Of a stretch of 46,094 bases of DNA, positions 1-7,290 are shown piece by piece. Positions within the stretch are counted from its first letter, which is position 1; every line of letters starts with the position of its first letter. This DNA is from DATFRX01 sp035630615 (lineage in GTDB: Bacteria; Actinomycetota; Actinomycetes; Propionibacteriales; Nocardioidaceae). The notes beneath the pieces were generated by a model that had not been told where the DNA came from, did not search any database, and saw nothing but the letters and a program-made list of their open reading frames with translations. The DNA lies in the NCBI GenBank assembly GCA_035630615.1, contig DASQKI010000011.1, positions 1 through 46,094 on the forward strand. Reading direction: 5' to 3'. A program made the position numbers and the translations under genes.

Positions 1-603
1 GTCGTCGATCGACCAGCCGCTGTCCGGGTCCTCAGCCGCGATGCGGGCATGGAAGACCACCTGGAGCAGCAGGTCACCGAGCTCTTCGCGCAGGTGATCG
101 CGGTCGCCGGTCTCGATGGCCTCGATCGTCTCGTAGGCCTCCTCGACCAGGTAGGTGACCAGCGACTCGTGGGTCTGCTTCGCGTCCCAGGGGCAGCCGC
201 CGGGCGAGCGCAGCCGGTCCATGACGGCGACTAGGTCGAGCAGCGTGGCACCGGGAAGGTCGTAGGAGCCGGGCAGCATCTCGAGCTCGGGCGGCGCTGC
301 AGCCGCGGCCACGGCGGCGGGCAGCGCGAGTCCGAGGTCGGGATCGCCGTCGTCGGCGACGAGCCACACGACCACACCGTGCTGGGCGGCTTCGGCGACG
401 AGGTGATCGGCGAGAGCGCGGGGGTCGCGCTTGGTCACCACCTCGACCGGGACGTCGGCCTCGGCGAGATAGGGCACCACGGGATGGTCGGGCGACCCGA
501 CCAGGACGCGGCCCTCCCGGAGCACCGACCAGGCCTGGGCCGACATCAGGCCGGGAGCGACGCGGGGGCTGGTCGAGAGCAGGACCAGGCGTGGGCGGGT
601 CAT
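1..603 (-). CDS. mazG: MazG family nucleoside triphosphate pyrophosphohydrolase (3' end outside window)
   Basis: MazG hydrolyses NTPs and dNTPs to monophosphates plus pyrophosphate, a house-cleaning role in the cytoplasm. The visible 201 residues start at the ATG at 603 and run off the left edge without a stop. A poorly conserved N-terminal part (about 125 residues) is followed by the MazG core: LRSPGGCPWDAKQTHESL, then EEAYE and EELGDLLLQVVFHARI, which hold the metal-binding acidic residues. The gene lies 10 bases after the stop of the lipoprotein gene and in line with mfd, matching the mfd-MazG neighbourhood I recall from mycobacteria. No clear ribosome binding site precedes the ATG, so translation may depend on the upstream gene. 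The divergent N-terminus resembles actinobacterial MazG rather than the two-domain E. coli form. Confidence 0.92.
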   Translation of the reverse strand, partial: MTRPRLVLLSTSPRVAPGLMSAQAWSVLREGRVLVGSPDHPVVPYLAEADVPVEVVTKRDPRALADHLVAEAAQHGVVVWLVADDGDPDLGLALPAAVAAAAAPPELEMLPGSYDLPGATLLDLVAVMDRLRSPGGCPWDAKQTHESLVTYLVEEAYETIEAIETGDRDHLREELGDLLLQVVFHARIAAEDPDSGWSIDD

Positions 604-613
604 CGTGATCGGG

Positions 614-1273
614 TCACTGCGAGCCGGCGTCGCCGGACAGCTCCTCGACCGTCTTGGAGAGCCCGCCGCTGACGAGCGGTGCCAGGCCCTGCTCCGGGTC
701 CCAGCGGCCGTAGCGGGGGTTGATCTCGATGTCGGCGTCGCCGGCTGCGGCCGTGATCGCCTCGTTGGCGGCGTTGGGGTCGTTCTCGCCCAGCTTGCTG
801 GCCAGCAGCTGGGTGCGGATGAACTGCTCGAGCTGGTCCGGCGGCACCACGGCCGCGGTCTGGCTCTCGGCGAGCTGGCGGGAGAGATAGGCACGCTCGC
901 TGACCTTCGCCGCTGCGGCAGGCTCGCGCACCGAGTCGAGCGCCTGGTCGCGCTGCGAGGCGACCTCACCGTCGCTCACGGTCACGCCGGCAGTGTCGGC
1001 CGCCTTCTCGACCAGCGTCGCCACGATCATCTGGAGCAGGATCGCTTGTTGGGCATCTCCGGCGTTGCCCGACGGCACGGCCTCGAGATAGCTCTCGGTC
1101 TGGTCCTGCAGCTCGTCGACGCTGATCGACTCCCCGTCCACGATGGCCGCGTTGCCGACCTGGTCGGCGCGGCACGACGACAGCGACGTCACCGCGAGCA
1201 GAGCAGCGGCGGCCACGGCGAGCCCACGTCCGGCGCGCCAGCGGTGGGGAGTCGGGATGCTCGGGCGGTGCAT
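614..1273 (-). CDS. SurA N-terminal-domain-like lipoprotein
   Basis: This is a 219-residue exported lipoprotein. The chosen ATG at 1273 precedes a basic n-region, a hydrophobic stretch (LAVAAAALLAVTSLSSC) and a lipobox-like LSSC. The mature part begins RADQVGNAAIVDGESIS, the usual start of SurA/PrsA N-terminal chaperone domains (NxxAxVDGexIs), followed by helical sequence rich in Ala, Glu and Gln. No parvulin peptidyl-prolyl isomerase domain follows, so it is probably a chaperone-like or structural lipoprotein and not an isomerase. It lies 14 bases after mfd and 10 before mazG, so the three are likely co-transcribed. A longer reading from 1363 would overlap mfd and put a basic tail ahead of the signal peptide, which is why I rejected it. 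Confidence 0.8.
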   Translation of the reverse strand: MHRPSIPTPHRWRAGRGLAVAAAALLAVTSLSSCRADQVGNAAIVDGESISVDELQDQTESYLEAVPSGNAGDAQQAILLQMIVATLVEKAADTAGVTVSDGEVASQRDQALDSVREPAAAAKVSERAYLSRQLAESQTAAVVPPDQLEQFIRTQLLASKLGENDPNAANEAITAAAGDADIEINPRYGRWDPEQGLAPLVSGGLSKTVEELSGDAGSQ

Positions 1274-1287
1274 CGGCTTCCTTGTCC

Positions 1288-4200
1288 TTAGGTCGTCTCG
1301 GTTGTCTCGGATGGGGCTGACGGCACGCCGTCGAGCAGGACTGCATCGACGAGCTCGCGGCACCAGGACAGCATGTCGAGGTCTCGCAGCGGCTGGCCGC
1401 CCACCCTGGCGGTCGTGGGCTTCGGCACCAGGATGCTACGGACTGCCGGCTTGACCAGGGAGCCTGGGTAGAGCCGGGTCAGCCGGAGCTGCTGGCTCTC
1501 GCGCAGCTCGACCGGGGCGAACCGGACGTGGTTGCCGCCCAGGGCGATCTCCGCGAGGCCGGCCCGCCGGGCGTGCACGCGGAACCGCGCCACCTCGATC
1601 AGGTTGCTGACGGGCACCGGCGGCTCGCCGTAGCGGTCCTTGAGCTCGTCCCGCACCAGGTCCAGCGCCTCGTCGGAGTCGACGGCGGCCAGCTTGCGGT
1701 AGGCCTCCAGCCGGAGCCGCTCGCCCGGGATGTAGTCGTGGGGCAGGTGGGCGTCGACCGGCAGCTCGACCTTCATGTCCGCCAGCTCGGCGGTCGCCTC
1801 GCCCTTGAACTCGGCGACCGCCTCCCCCACCAGGCGGACGTAGAGGTCGAACCCGACCGCAGCGATGTGACCCGACTGCTCGCCGCCCAGCAGGTTGCCG
1901 GCACCGCGGATCTCGAGGTCTTTCATCGCGACCGCCATGCCGCCGCCCAGCTCGGAGTGCTGCGCGATCGTCGCCAGCCGGTCGTGCGCCGTCTCGGTCA
2001 ACGGAGCCTCGGGCGGATAGAGGAAGTACGAGTACGCGCGCTCGCTGCCTCGACCGACCCGGCCCCGCAACTGGTGCAGCTGCGACAGTCCGAGCAGATC
2101 GGATCGTTCGATGATCAGTGTGTTGGCGTTGGCGATGTCGAGACCGGACTCGACGATGGTGGTGCAGACGAGCACGTCGTACTTCTTCTCCCAGAAGTCG
2201 ACCATGACCTGCTCGAGCTGGTGCTCGCCCATCTGTCCGTGCGCGTGCGTGATCCGAGCCTCGGGTACGAGCCGGCGCAGCCGCTCGACGACCCGGCCGA
2301 TGCTCTGCACCCGGTTGTGGATGTAGAAGACCTGCCCCTCGCGGAGCAGCTCGCGTCGGATCGCCGCGGTCACCTGACGGTCTTCGTAGCCGCCAACGAA
2401 GGTCAGGACGGGATGCCGCTCCTCCGGTGGCGTCGTGATCGTCGACATCTCGCGAATGCCGGTGACCGCCATCTCGAGGGTCCGCGGGATCGGGGTCGCC
2501 GACATGCTGAGCACGTCGACACCGACCCGCAGATGCTTGAGGGCTTCCTTGTGCTCGACGCCAAACCGCTGCTCCTCGTCGACGATCACCAGGCCGAGCT
2601 TCGAAACTATGACCTCCGGCTGCAACAGCCGATGCGTGCCGATGACGAGGTCGATCGATCCATCGGCGAGCCCGGCGACGACGACCTTCGCCTCGCTGTC
2701 GGTCTGAAAGCGACTCAGCGCCCGCATCGTGACAGGGAACTGCGCGAATCGCTCGGCGAACGTCACCATGTGCTGCTGCACGAGCAGCGTCGTCGGCACG
2801 AGTATCGCGACCTGCTTGCCGTCCTGGATCGCCTTGAACGCGGCCCGCACAGCGATCTCGGTCTTGCCGTAGCCCACGTCGCCGCAGACCAGCCGGTCCA
2901 TCGGCACCGAGCGCTCCATGTCGAGCTTGACCTCGTTGACCGTGGTGAGTTGGTCGGGAGTCTCGACGTACGGGAACGCGTCCTCGAGCTCGCGCTGCCA
3001 CGGCGTATCCGGCCCGTAGGCGTGGCCCTGGGTCGCCTGTCGGGCGGCATAGAGCTTGATCAGTTCGCCGGCGATCTGGCGGACGGCCTTGCGGGCGCGA
3101 CCCTTGCGCTTGGCCCAGTCGGAGCCGCCGAGCCGGTCGAGCGACGGATGCTCTCCGCCGATGTAGCGGGTGACCTGGTCGAGTTGGTCGGTCGGCACGT
3201 ACAGCCGGTCCGGTGGCTGGCCGCGCTTGCTGGCCGCGTACTCGAGCACGAGGTATTCGCGAGTGGCGCCCTGGACCGTCCGCTGCGCCATCTCGACGTA
3301 GCGGCCGACCCCGTGCTGCTCATGGACGACGAAGTCGCCGGCCTTGAGCTCGAGCGGGTCGACCTGGCGCTTGCGGCGCGACGGCATGCGACGCTCGTCC
3401 CTCGATCCGGTCGTACGCTGCCCGACCAGGTCGTCGTGGGTCAGCAGCGCCAGGCGCAACGGGTCGGACACGAATCCGTGGCCGAGGCTGCCCGTGACGA
3501 CGTGGACGACATCGCTAGTCGGGTCACCCTCGTCAGCGTCACCCTCGCGACGCGCGGCGACGTCGTGTTCGGCGAGGACTTCGACGAGTCGCTCGGCCTG
3601 CCCGGGTCCGGGGGTCACCAGCACGACGCGCCGGTCGTCGTGCATCCAGCGGCGAATGTCGCCGATGGCCTGCTCGGTGTCGCCCCGATAGGCCGGCGCG
3701 ATCTCGAACGGCAGCGCTCGCGACTCGACGGCGCCGGCCGCGGTGTCGATGTCGATCCGGACGATCTCGCCGGTCTCGGTCCGGATTGGATCTTCGGCCG
3801 CATCGCCGTCGGATCCGAACGTGTCGAGTCCGAACGGCGAGGTGCTCCACCACAGGTGCCCGTCGGCCAAGGTGCTCAACCGGACGTCGGCGAGCGGATG
3901 GAACGCCGCCGCCCCGAGGTCGATCGGAGCGTCGCCGCCGGTCGCCGCGGCCGCCCACGACGCCTGGAGAAACTCCGCGCTGGTCGCCACGAGGTCGTGG
4001 GCGCGGGCGCGTACTCGCTCGGGGTCACAGACCAGGACGGCCGCCTTGTCCGGCAGCAGGTCGGTCAGCATCTCCATCTCGTCGACCAGCGCCGGCGCCA
4101 GCGACTCCATGCCCTCGATCGCGTGTCCTTCGGCGAGCCTGCCGAACAGCTCGGCGAGCTCCGGATGCTCGGCTGCGAGCGCTCGGGCGCGAGCGCGTAC

Positions 4201-4959
4201 TCCGTCGGTGAGGAGCAGTTCACGACACGGCGGCGCCCACAGCCGGTCGACGACGTCGAGCGAACGCTGGTCAGCGACCGCGAACGAGCGGATCTCCTCG
4301 ACCGCATCGCCCCAAAAGTCGACCCGGATCGGATGCTCCTCGGTCGGCGGAAAGACGTCGACGATGCCACCGCGTACGGCAAACTCGCCGCGTCGCTCGA
4401 CGAGGTCGACGCGGTGGTACGCGGCGGCCGCCAACCGCTCGACGACGTCGTCCATGTCGGCATCGACGCCGGTCGTCAGCTCCACTGGCTCGAGATCGGC
4501 GAGACCCTTGACCTGCGGCTGCAACACCGAGCGCACCGGCGCGACGACGATCCGGATCGGCGACATCGGCGTGTCCGGCGCTCCCGGATGAACGAGCCGC
4601 CGCAACACGGCCAGCCGCCGGCCGACGGTGTCGGATCGGGGCGACAGCCGCTCGTGCGGCAGCGTCTCCCACGCCGGGTAGTAGGCGATCTCGCTCGGGT
4701 CGCGCAAGTCGCCGAGCGCGGCGGTGAGCTCCTCGGCCTCCCGGGCGGTGGCGGTGACCACGAGGACGGTACGGGGCGGCGTCTCAGACGGCTCTGACGA
4801 CTCGGCCGGTGGAGGTCCAGCGAGTGCGGTCGCGACGAACGGCCGCAGCGCCGGCGGCGCGGTGAGGTCGACCGCTGACAGGCCGGCGGCGCCGTCGGCG
4901 AGCGCGGTGGTCAGGGTCGGTTCGCGGCTGATCAGGGTGGACAGCCCGGCGAGGTTCAT
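1288..4959 (-). CDS. mfd: transcription-repair coupling factor Mfd
   Basis: Mfd is a 1223-residue ATP-dependent DNA translocase that removes RNA polymerase stalled at lesions and recruits the UvrABC excision machinery. Domains in order: an N-terminal UvrB-like module (YPAWETLPHERLSPRSD, residues about 95-110), the RNA polymerase-interacting domain (GDFVVHEQHGVGRY, about 545), then the RecG-like helicase with Walker A GDVGYGKTE (about 693), DEEQRFG (about 793), and motif VI QLRGRVGRG. A C-terminal TRCF domain contains PVDAHLPHDYIPGERLRLEAYRK written here in two parts, PVDAHLPHDY and IPGERLRLEAYRK. The length is typical. The ATG at 4959 has AGGA six bases upstream. A TAATCT element at 5029-5034 (minus strand) is a possible -10, without a convincing -35. 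It heads the mfd-lipoprotein-mazG run. Confidence 0.98.
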   Translation of the reverse strand: MNLAGLSTLISREPTLTTALADGAAGLSAVDLTAPPALRPFVATALAGPPPAESSEPSETPPRTVLVVTATAREAEELTAALGDLRDPSEIAYYPAWETLPHERLSPRSDTVGRRLAVLRRLVHPGAPDTPMSPIRIVVAPVRSVLQPQVKGLADLEPVELTTGVDADMDDVVERLAAAAYHRVDLVERRGEFAVRGGIVDVFPPTEEHPIRVDFWGDAVEEIRSFAVADQRSLDVVDRLWAPPCRELLLTDGVRARARALAAEHPELAELFGRLAEGHAIEGMESLAPALVDEMEMLTDLLPDKAAVLVCDPERVRARAHDLVATSAEFLQASWAAAATGGDAPIDLGAAAFHPLADVRLSTLADGHLWWSTSPFGLDTFGSDGDAAEDPIRTETGEIVRIDIDTAAGAVESRALPFEIAPAYRGDTEQAIGDIRRWMHDDRRVVLVTPGPGQAERLVEVLAEHDVAARREGDADEGDPTSDVVHVVTGSLGHGFVSDPLRLALLTHDDLVGQRTTGSRDERRMPSRRKRQVDPLELKAGDFVVHEQHGVGRYVEMAQRTVQGATREYLVLEYAASKRGQPPDRLYVPTDQLDQVTRYIGGEHPSLDRLGGSDWAKRKGRARKAVRQIAGELIKLYAARQATQGHAYGPDTPWQRELEDAFPYVETPDQLTTVNEVKLDMERSVPMDRLVCGDVGYGKTEIAVRAAFKAIQDGKQVAILVPTTLLVQQHMVTFAERFAQFPVTMRALSRFQTDSEAKVVVAGLADGSIDLVIGTHRLLQPEVIVSKLGLVIVDEEQRFGVEHKEALKHLRVGVDVLSMSATPIPRTLEMAVTGIREMSTITTPPEERHPVLTFVGGYEDRQVTAAIRRELLREGQVFYIHNRVQSIGRVVERLRRLVPEARITHAHGQMGEHQLEQVMVDFWEKKYDVLVCTTIVESGLDIANANTLIIERSDLLGLSQLHQLRGRVGRGSERAYSYFLYPPEAPLTETAHDRLATIAQHSELGGGMAVAMKDLEIRGAGNLLGGEQSGHIAAVGFDLYVRLVGEAVAEFKGEATAELADMKVELPVDAHLPHDYIPGERLRLEAYRKLAAVDSDEALDLVRDELKDRYGEPPVPVSNLIEVARFRVHARRAGLAEIALGGNHVRFAPVELRESQQLRLTRLYPGSLVKPAVRSILVPKPTTARVGGQPLRDLDMLSWCRELVDAVLLDGVPSAPSETTETT

Positions 4960-5050
4960 GGCGTCCTTTGCAGGTCGATGGACAGCACAGCAGCCCCCAA
5001 TCCACGAGGGAGAGGGGGTGCACCGCTCAGATTAGCGCGCCATTCCGACA

Positions 5051-5073
5051 GCGCCACGCCTCAGCGGTGGCGC
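5051..5073. terminator. 7-bp hairpin between mfd and VOC gene
   Basis: GCGCCAC (5051-5057) and GTGGCGC (5067-5073) form a perfect stem with a 9-base loop. It lies 24 bases beyond the stop of the VOC gene and upstream of mfd, so it could end the DoxX-MFS-VOC transcript. No U-tract follows, which is common in actinobacteria but leaves the call uncertain. Confidence 0.4.
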
Positions 5074-5096
5074 CGCCGCGACCGTATCGCCGAGGG

Positions 5097-5471
5097 TCAC
5101 TCGCCGCGTTCGGCGGCGCTCCGCTCGATGCAAAACTCGTTGCCCTCCGGATCGAGCATCGTGACCCAGCCCCTGCCGTCGGCGATGCGGTGATCCTCGT
5201 GGACCCGCGCCCCGATGCCCTTGAGCCGCTCGACCTCCTCGTCGCGGGTGCGCTCGGTTGGCACCCAGTCGATATGGATCCGGTTCTTGACCGTCTTGCC
5301 TTCGGGCACACGGATAAACAGCAGCCCCGGCACGGGCGCCGGCGACATGACGAGGGCCTCCGGATCGCCCGGGTTGTCCTCGTCGGAGACCGGCCAGCCG
5401 GTCACCCGACTCCAAAAGCTCGCGAGCTCGTAAGGATCGGCACAGTCGACGGTCACGTGGCGAAGTTGCAT
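5097..5471 (-). CDS. VOC (glyoxalase/bleomycin-resistance fold) family protein
   Basis: This 124-residue protein starts MQLRHVTVDCADPYELASFW, the typical first beta-alpha unit of the vicinal oxygen chelate fold. It ends WVTMLDPEGNEFCIE, the usual last strand with the metal-ligand Glu. The central HIDW supplies a second metal ligand. The family includes small dioxygenases, glyoxalases and drug-binding proteins; the substrate cannot be told here. The ATG at 5471 was chosen because the fold begins right there and the longer upstream reading is high-GC shadow sequence. The MFS gene stop is only 11 bases upstream, so it is the last gene of the DoxX-MFS-VOC operon. Confidence 0.85.
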   Translation of the reverse strand: MQLRHVTVDCADPYELASFWSRVTGWPVSDEDNPGDPEALVMSPAPVPGLLFIRVPEGKTVKNRIHIDWVPTERTRDEEVERLKGIGARVHEDHRIADGRGWVTMLDPEGNEFCIERSAAERGE

Positions 5472-5482
5472 GGCTCGGCACC

Positions 5483-6736
5483 CTAGCCGGCATCCACGAC
5501 GCCGTCGCCCGAAATTTCGCGGTGGTGCCGACGGCGCAGGGCCGGAGCGAGCGCCCACTGGACCGCGAGCAGCGCGACGCCGGTCACCGCGCAGCTGGCC
5601 CATAGCGTCGTGCCGCCGGCCCAATCGAGCAGCGCCGTGCCGGCGAGCGGGCCGAACACGCTGCCGATGCTCCACGTCGAGCCGGCCAGGCCGAGATATC
5701 CGCCGCGGAGATCGGCCGGCGCAAGGTCGGCGAAGGTGGCCCCGAACATCACCGCGACACCGATCTCACCGACCGTCCAGACCAGCACCGACGTGGCGTA
5801 CGCGGCGCCGGTGTGCGCCACCGCGCCGAGACCGAAGCCGAGACCGACGAGCAGCATCGCCACGCCGAGCATGCGGCCCCGATCGAATGCGCCCAGCACG
5901 CGGGCGGCGAGCGGCTGGGCGACGACGATGACGAGTCCGTTGAGCGCGATGACTGCGCCGTACGTCCCGGTCCCCAGCCCGTCCGCCGCCATCGCCAAGG
6001 GCAACGTCGAGAACGCCTGGAGGTACAACGCGCTGTAGACGACGAAGACGACCACCAGCGCGACCAGCAGGCGGTCGCGCATAACGACGGGCAGCAACGC
6101 TCGCCTGGCCGCGACCGGCCGCTGCGTCCGGGTCTCCGGTATCCGTCGCCACACGACCAGCGCCGCCACGATCGACGTCGCCGCGTTGAGCCAGAAGAGC
6201 AGGCTGTAGCCGAAATGTGCCAGGGCGCCGGCGCTGACCGTCGACACCGAGAAGCCGAGGTTGGCCGCCCAGAAGACCAAGCCGTAGCCGCGAACTCGAT
6301 CGGCCGGGCCGAGCAGATCGGCGACGGAGGCCATCGCGGCGGGACGGAACAGATCCGAGACGAGACCGAGGCCGACGGCGGCCATCCAGATGGTCGGCAT
6401 CGTGTCCGCCGAGCCGAGAGCGACGAGTCCGACCGCCGTCCCGACGAAGCCGATCAGCATCGTGTGGCGTCGCCCGATGAGATCGCTCAACCAGCCGCCG
6501 AGCAGTTCGGATGCGATGGACCCCGCCCCGACTCCGGCCGCCACCGCACCGGCGGTCGCCACCGATACGCCGTGCTCCTGGGTCAGGTAGAGCACCAGGA
6601 ACGGCTGGACGAAGCCGCCGACGCGATTGACGAAGTGGCAGGCGGCCACGGCCCAGAAGGCAGCGGGCAGCCGCCGGGTCCGAGGCTGGCCGACCCGCCG
6701 GCCTCGGGACTCGACGGCGGTCGCGGCGACCGTCAC
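5483..6736 (-). CDS. MFS transporter
   Basis: This is a 417-residue, roughly 12-helix major facilitator superfamily permease in the cytoplasmic membrane. The signature loop between helices 2 and 3 is present as GGWLSDLIGRRHTMLIG, and a related sequence follows helix 8 (AARVLGAFDRGRMLG). The pattern is that of drug or metabolite efflux carriers of the DHA1 type; the substrate is unknown. The start is taken as the GTG at 6736, which shares the bases GTGA with the stop codon of the upstream DoxX gene (6733-6736), implying translational coupling. The gene is followed 11 bases later by a VOC protein, a family that often binds toxic small molecules, so the operon may handle export and sequestration of one compound. 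That reading is inference. Confidence 0.9.
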   Translation of the reverse strand: MTVAATAVESRGRRVGQPRTRRLPAAFWAVAACHFVNRVGGFVQPFLVLYLTQEHGVSVATAGAVAAGVGAGSIASELLGGWLSDLIGRRHTMLIGFVGTAVGLVALGSADTMPTIWMAAVGLGLVSDLFRPAAMASVADLLGPADRVRGYGLVFWAANLGFSVSTVSAGALAHFGYSLLFWLNAATSIVAALVVWRRIPETRTQRPVAARRALLPVVMRDRLLVALVVVFVVYSALYLQAFSTLPLAMAADGLGTGTYGAVIALNGLVIVVAQPLAARVLGAFDRGRMLGVAMLLVGLGFGLGAVAHTGAAYATSVLVWTVGEIGVAVMFGATFADLAPADLRGGYLGLAGSTWSIGSVFGPLAGTALLDWAGGTTLWASCAVTGVALLAVQWALAPALRRRHHREISGDGVVDAG

Positions 6737-7161
6737 GGCTGCTCCTGGCAGCGCGGCCACCGGGCTCGCGCTATCAATGCGGCCACGACGAGCAGCACGG
6801 CGGGCAGTGTCGGGTTTTCGCCGAGCACCGCGACGTTCGTGACGACCGCTCCGGCCATCACGCCGGCCAGGCCGAGCGCGGCGAGCCACGCGAGTCGCGG
6901 AACCAGCAAGCCAATCGCTCCGGCCAGCTCGAGCGCCCCGACGACGAGCCGGAACCACTGGCCGATGCCGATGTCCGCGAAGAGGTCGACCATCACCTGC
7001 GTACCCGCGAGCTTCATCAGCCCAGCCGATGCGAACTGCACGGCGAGCACGATCCGAACGGTCCACCCGCCGATCGTTCGCGCCCGTCGGCTGGCCGACG
7101 CGTCGACTGACGTGCGGCTGTCGGTGTGGGCTGCGGTCTGAGTCTGCGTCTGCTGAGTCAT
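6733..7161 (-). CDS. DoxX family membrane protein
   Basis: This 142-residue protein has a hydrophilic, Gln/Thr-rich N-terminus of about 30 residues and then four predicted membrane helices. The DoxX-type start RIVLAVQFASAGLMKLAG is followed by GIGQWFRLVVGALELAGAIGLL. DoxX-like proteins are membrane subunits or partners of redox enzymes such as quinone-linked oxidoreductases; here no partner oxidase is adjacent except the FMN-binding protein gene at 10186, which shares the same putative operator. The ATG at 7161 is preceded by a weak GGA eight bases away. It is the first gene of the DoxX-MFS-VOC operon and overlaps the MFS gene by GTGA. The heptad array at 7222-7273 lies 60 bases upstream. Confidence 0.85.
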   Translation of the reverse strand: MTQQTQTQTAAHTDSRTSVDASASRRARTIGGWTVRIVLAVQFASAGLMKLAGTQVMVDLFADIGIGQWFRLVVGALELAGAIGLLVPRLAWLAALGLAGVMAGAVVTNVAVLGENPTLPAVLLVVAALIARARWPRCQEQP

Positions 7162-7221
7162 GTCGTATTCCGTTCTGTGCGACGTCATGACCCGACCCTC
7201 GGCCGCCACACCCGCGACCGG

Positions 7222-7273
7222 CATCCGTACGAAGCACGGATCCGCCACGGACGCACCACGGAGCGACCACGGA
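7222..7273 (-). promoter_or_regulatory. 11-bp-phased heptad array, element A (upstream of DoxX operon)
   Basis: Read on the minus strand, four heptads start exactly 11 bases apart: TCCGTGG (7273-7267), TCCGTGG (7262-7256), TCCGTGG (7251-7245) and TCCGTGC (7240-7234). After four bases comes an inverted copy, TACGGATG (7229-7222). The same arrangement is found at 10058-10109. Eleven-base spacing puts every heptad on one face of the helix, as known for the operators of SARP-type activators. The array ends 60 bases before the DoxX start codon and 17 bases before the GTG of the divergent regulator, so it could serve both genes. Confidence 0.7.
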
Positions 7274-7290
7274 TCCGCCATCATGGGGAG

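Noticed and set aside
1528..4797. A 1089-residue open frame on the plus strand opposite mfd
   Set aside because: It is a high-GC antisense shadow: low-complexity Arg/Asp/Val-rich sequence with no recognisable domain, while the minus-strand frame is a full Mfd.
4784..5023. A short leader-peptide-like frame upstream of mfd
   Set aside because: It overlaps the mfd coding start in another frame, has no good ribosome binding site and no run of regulatory codons.
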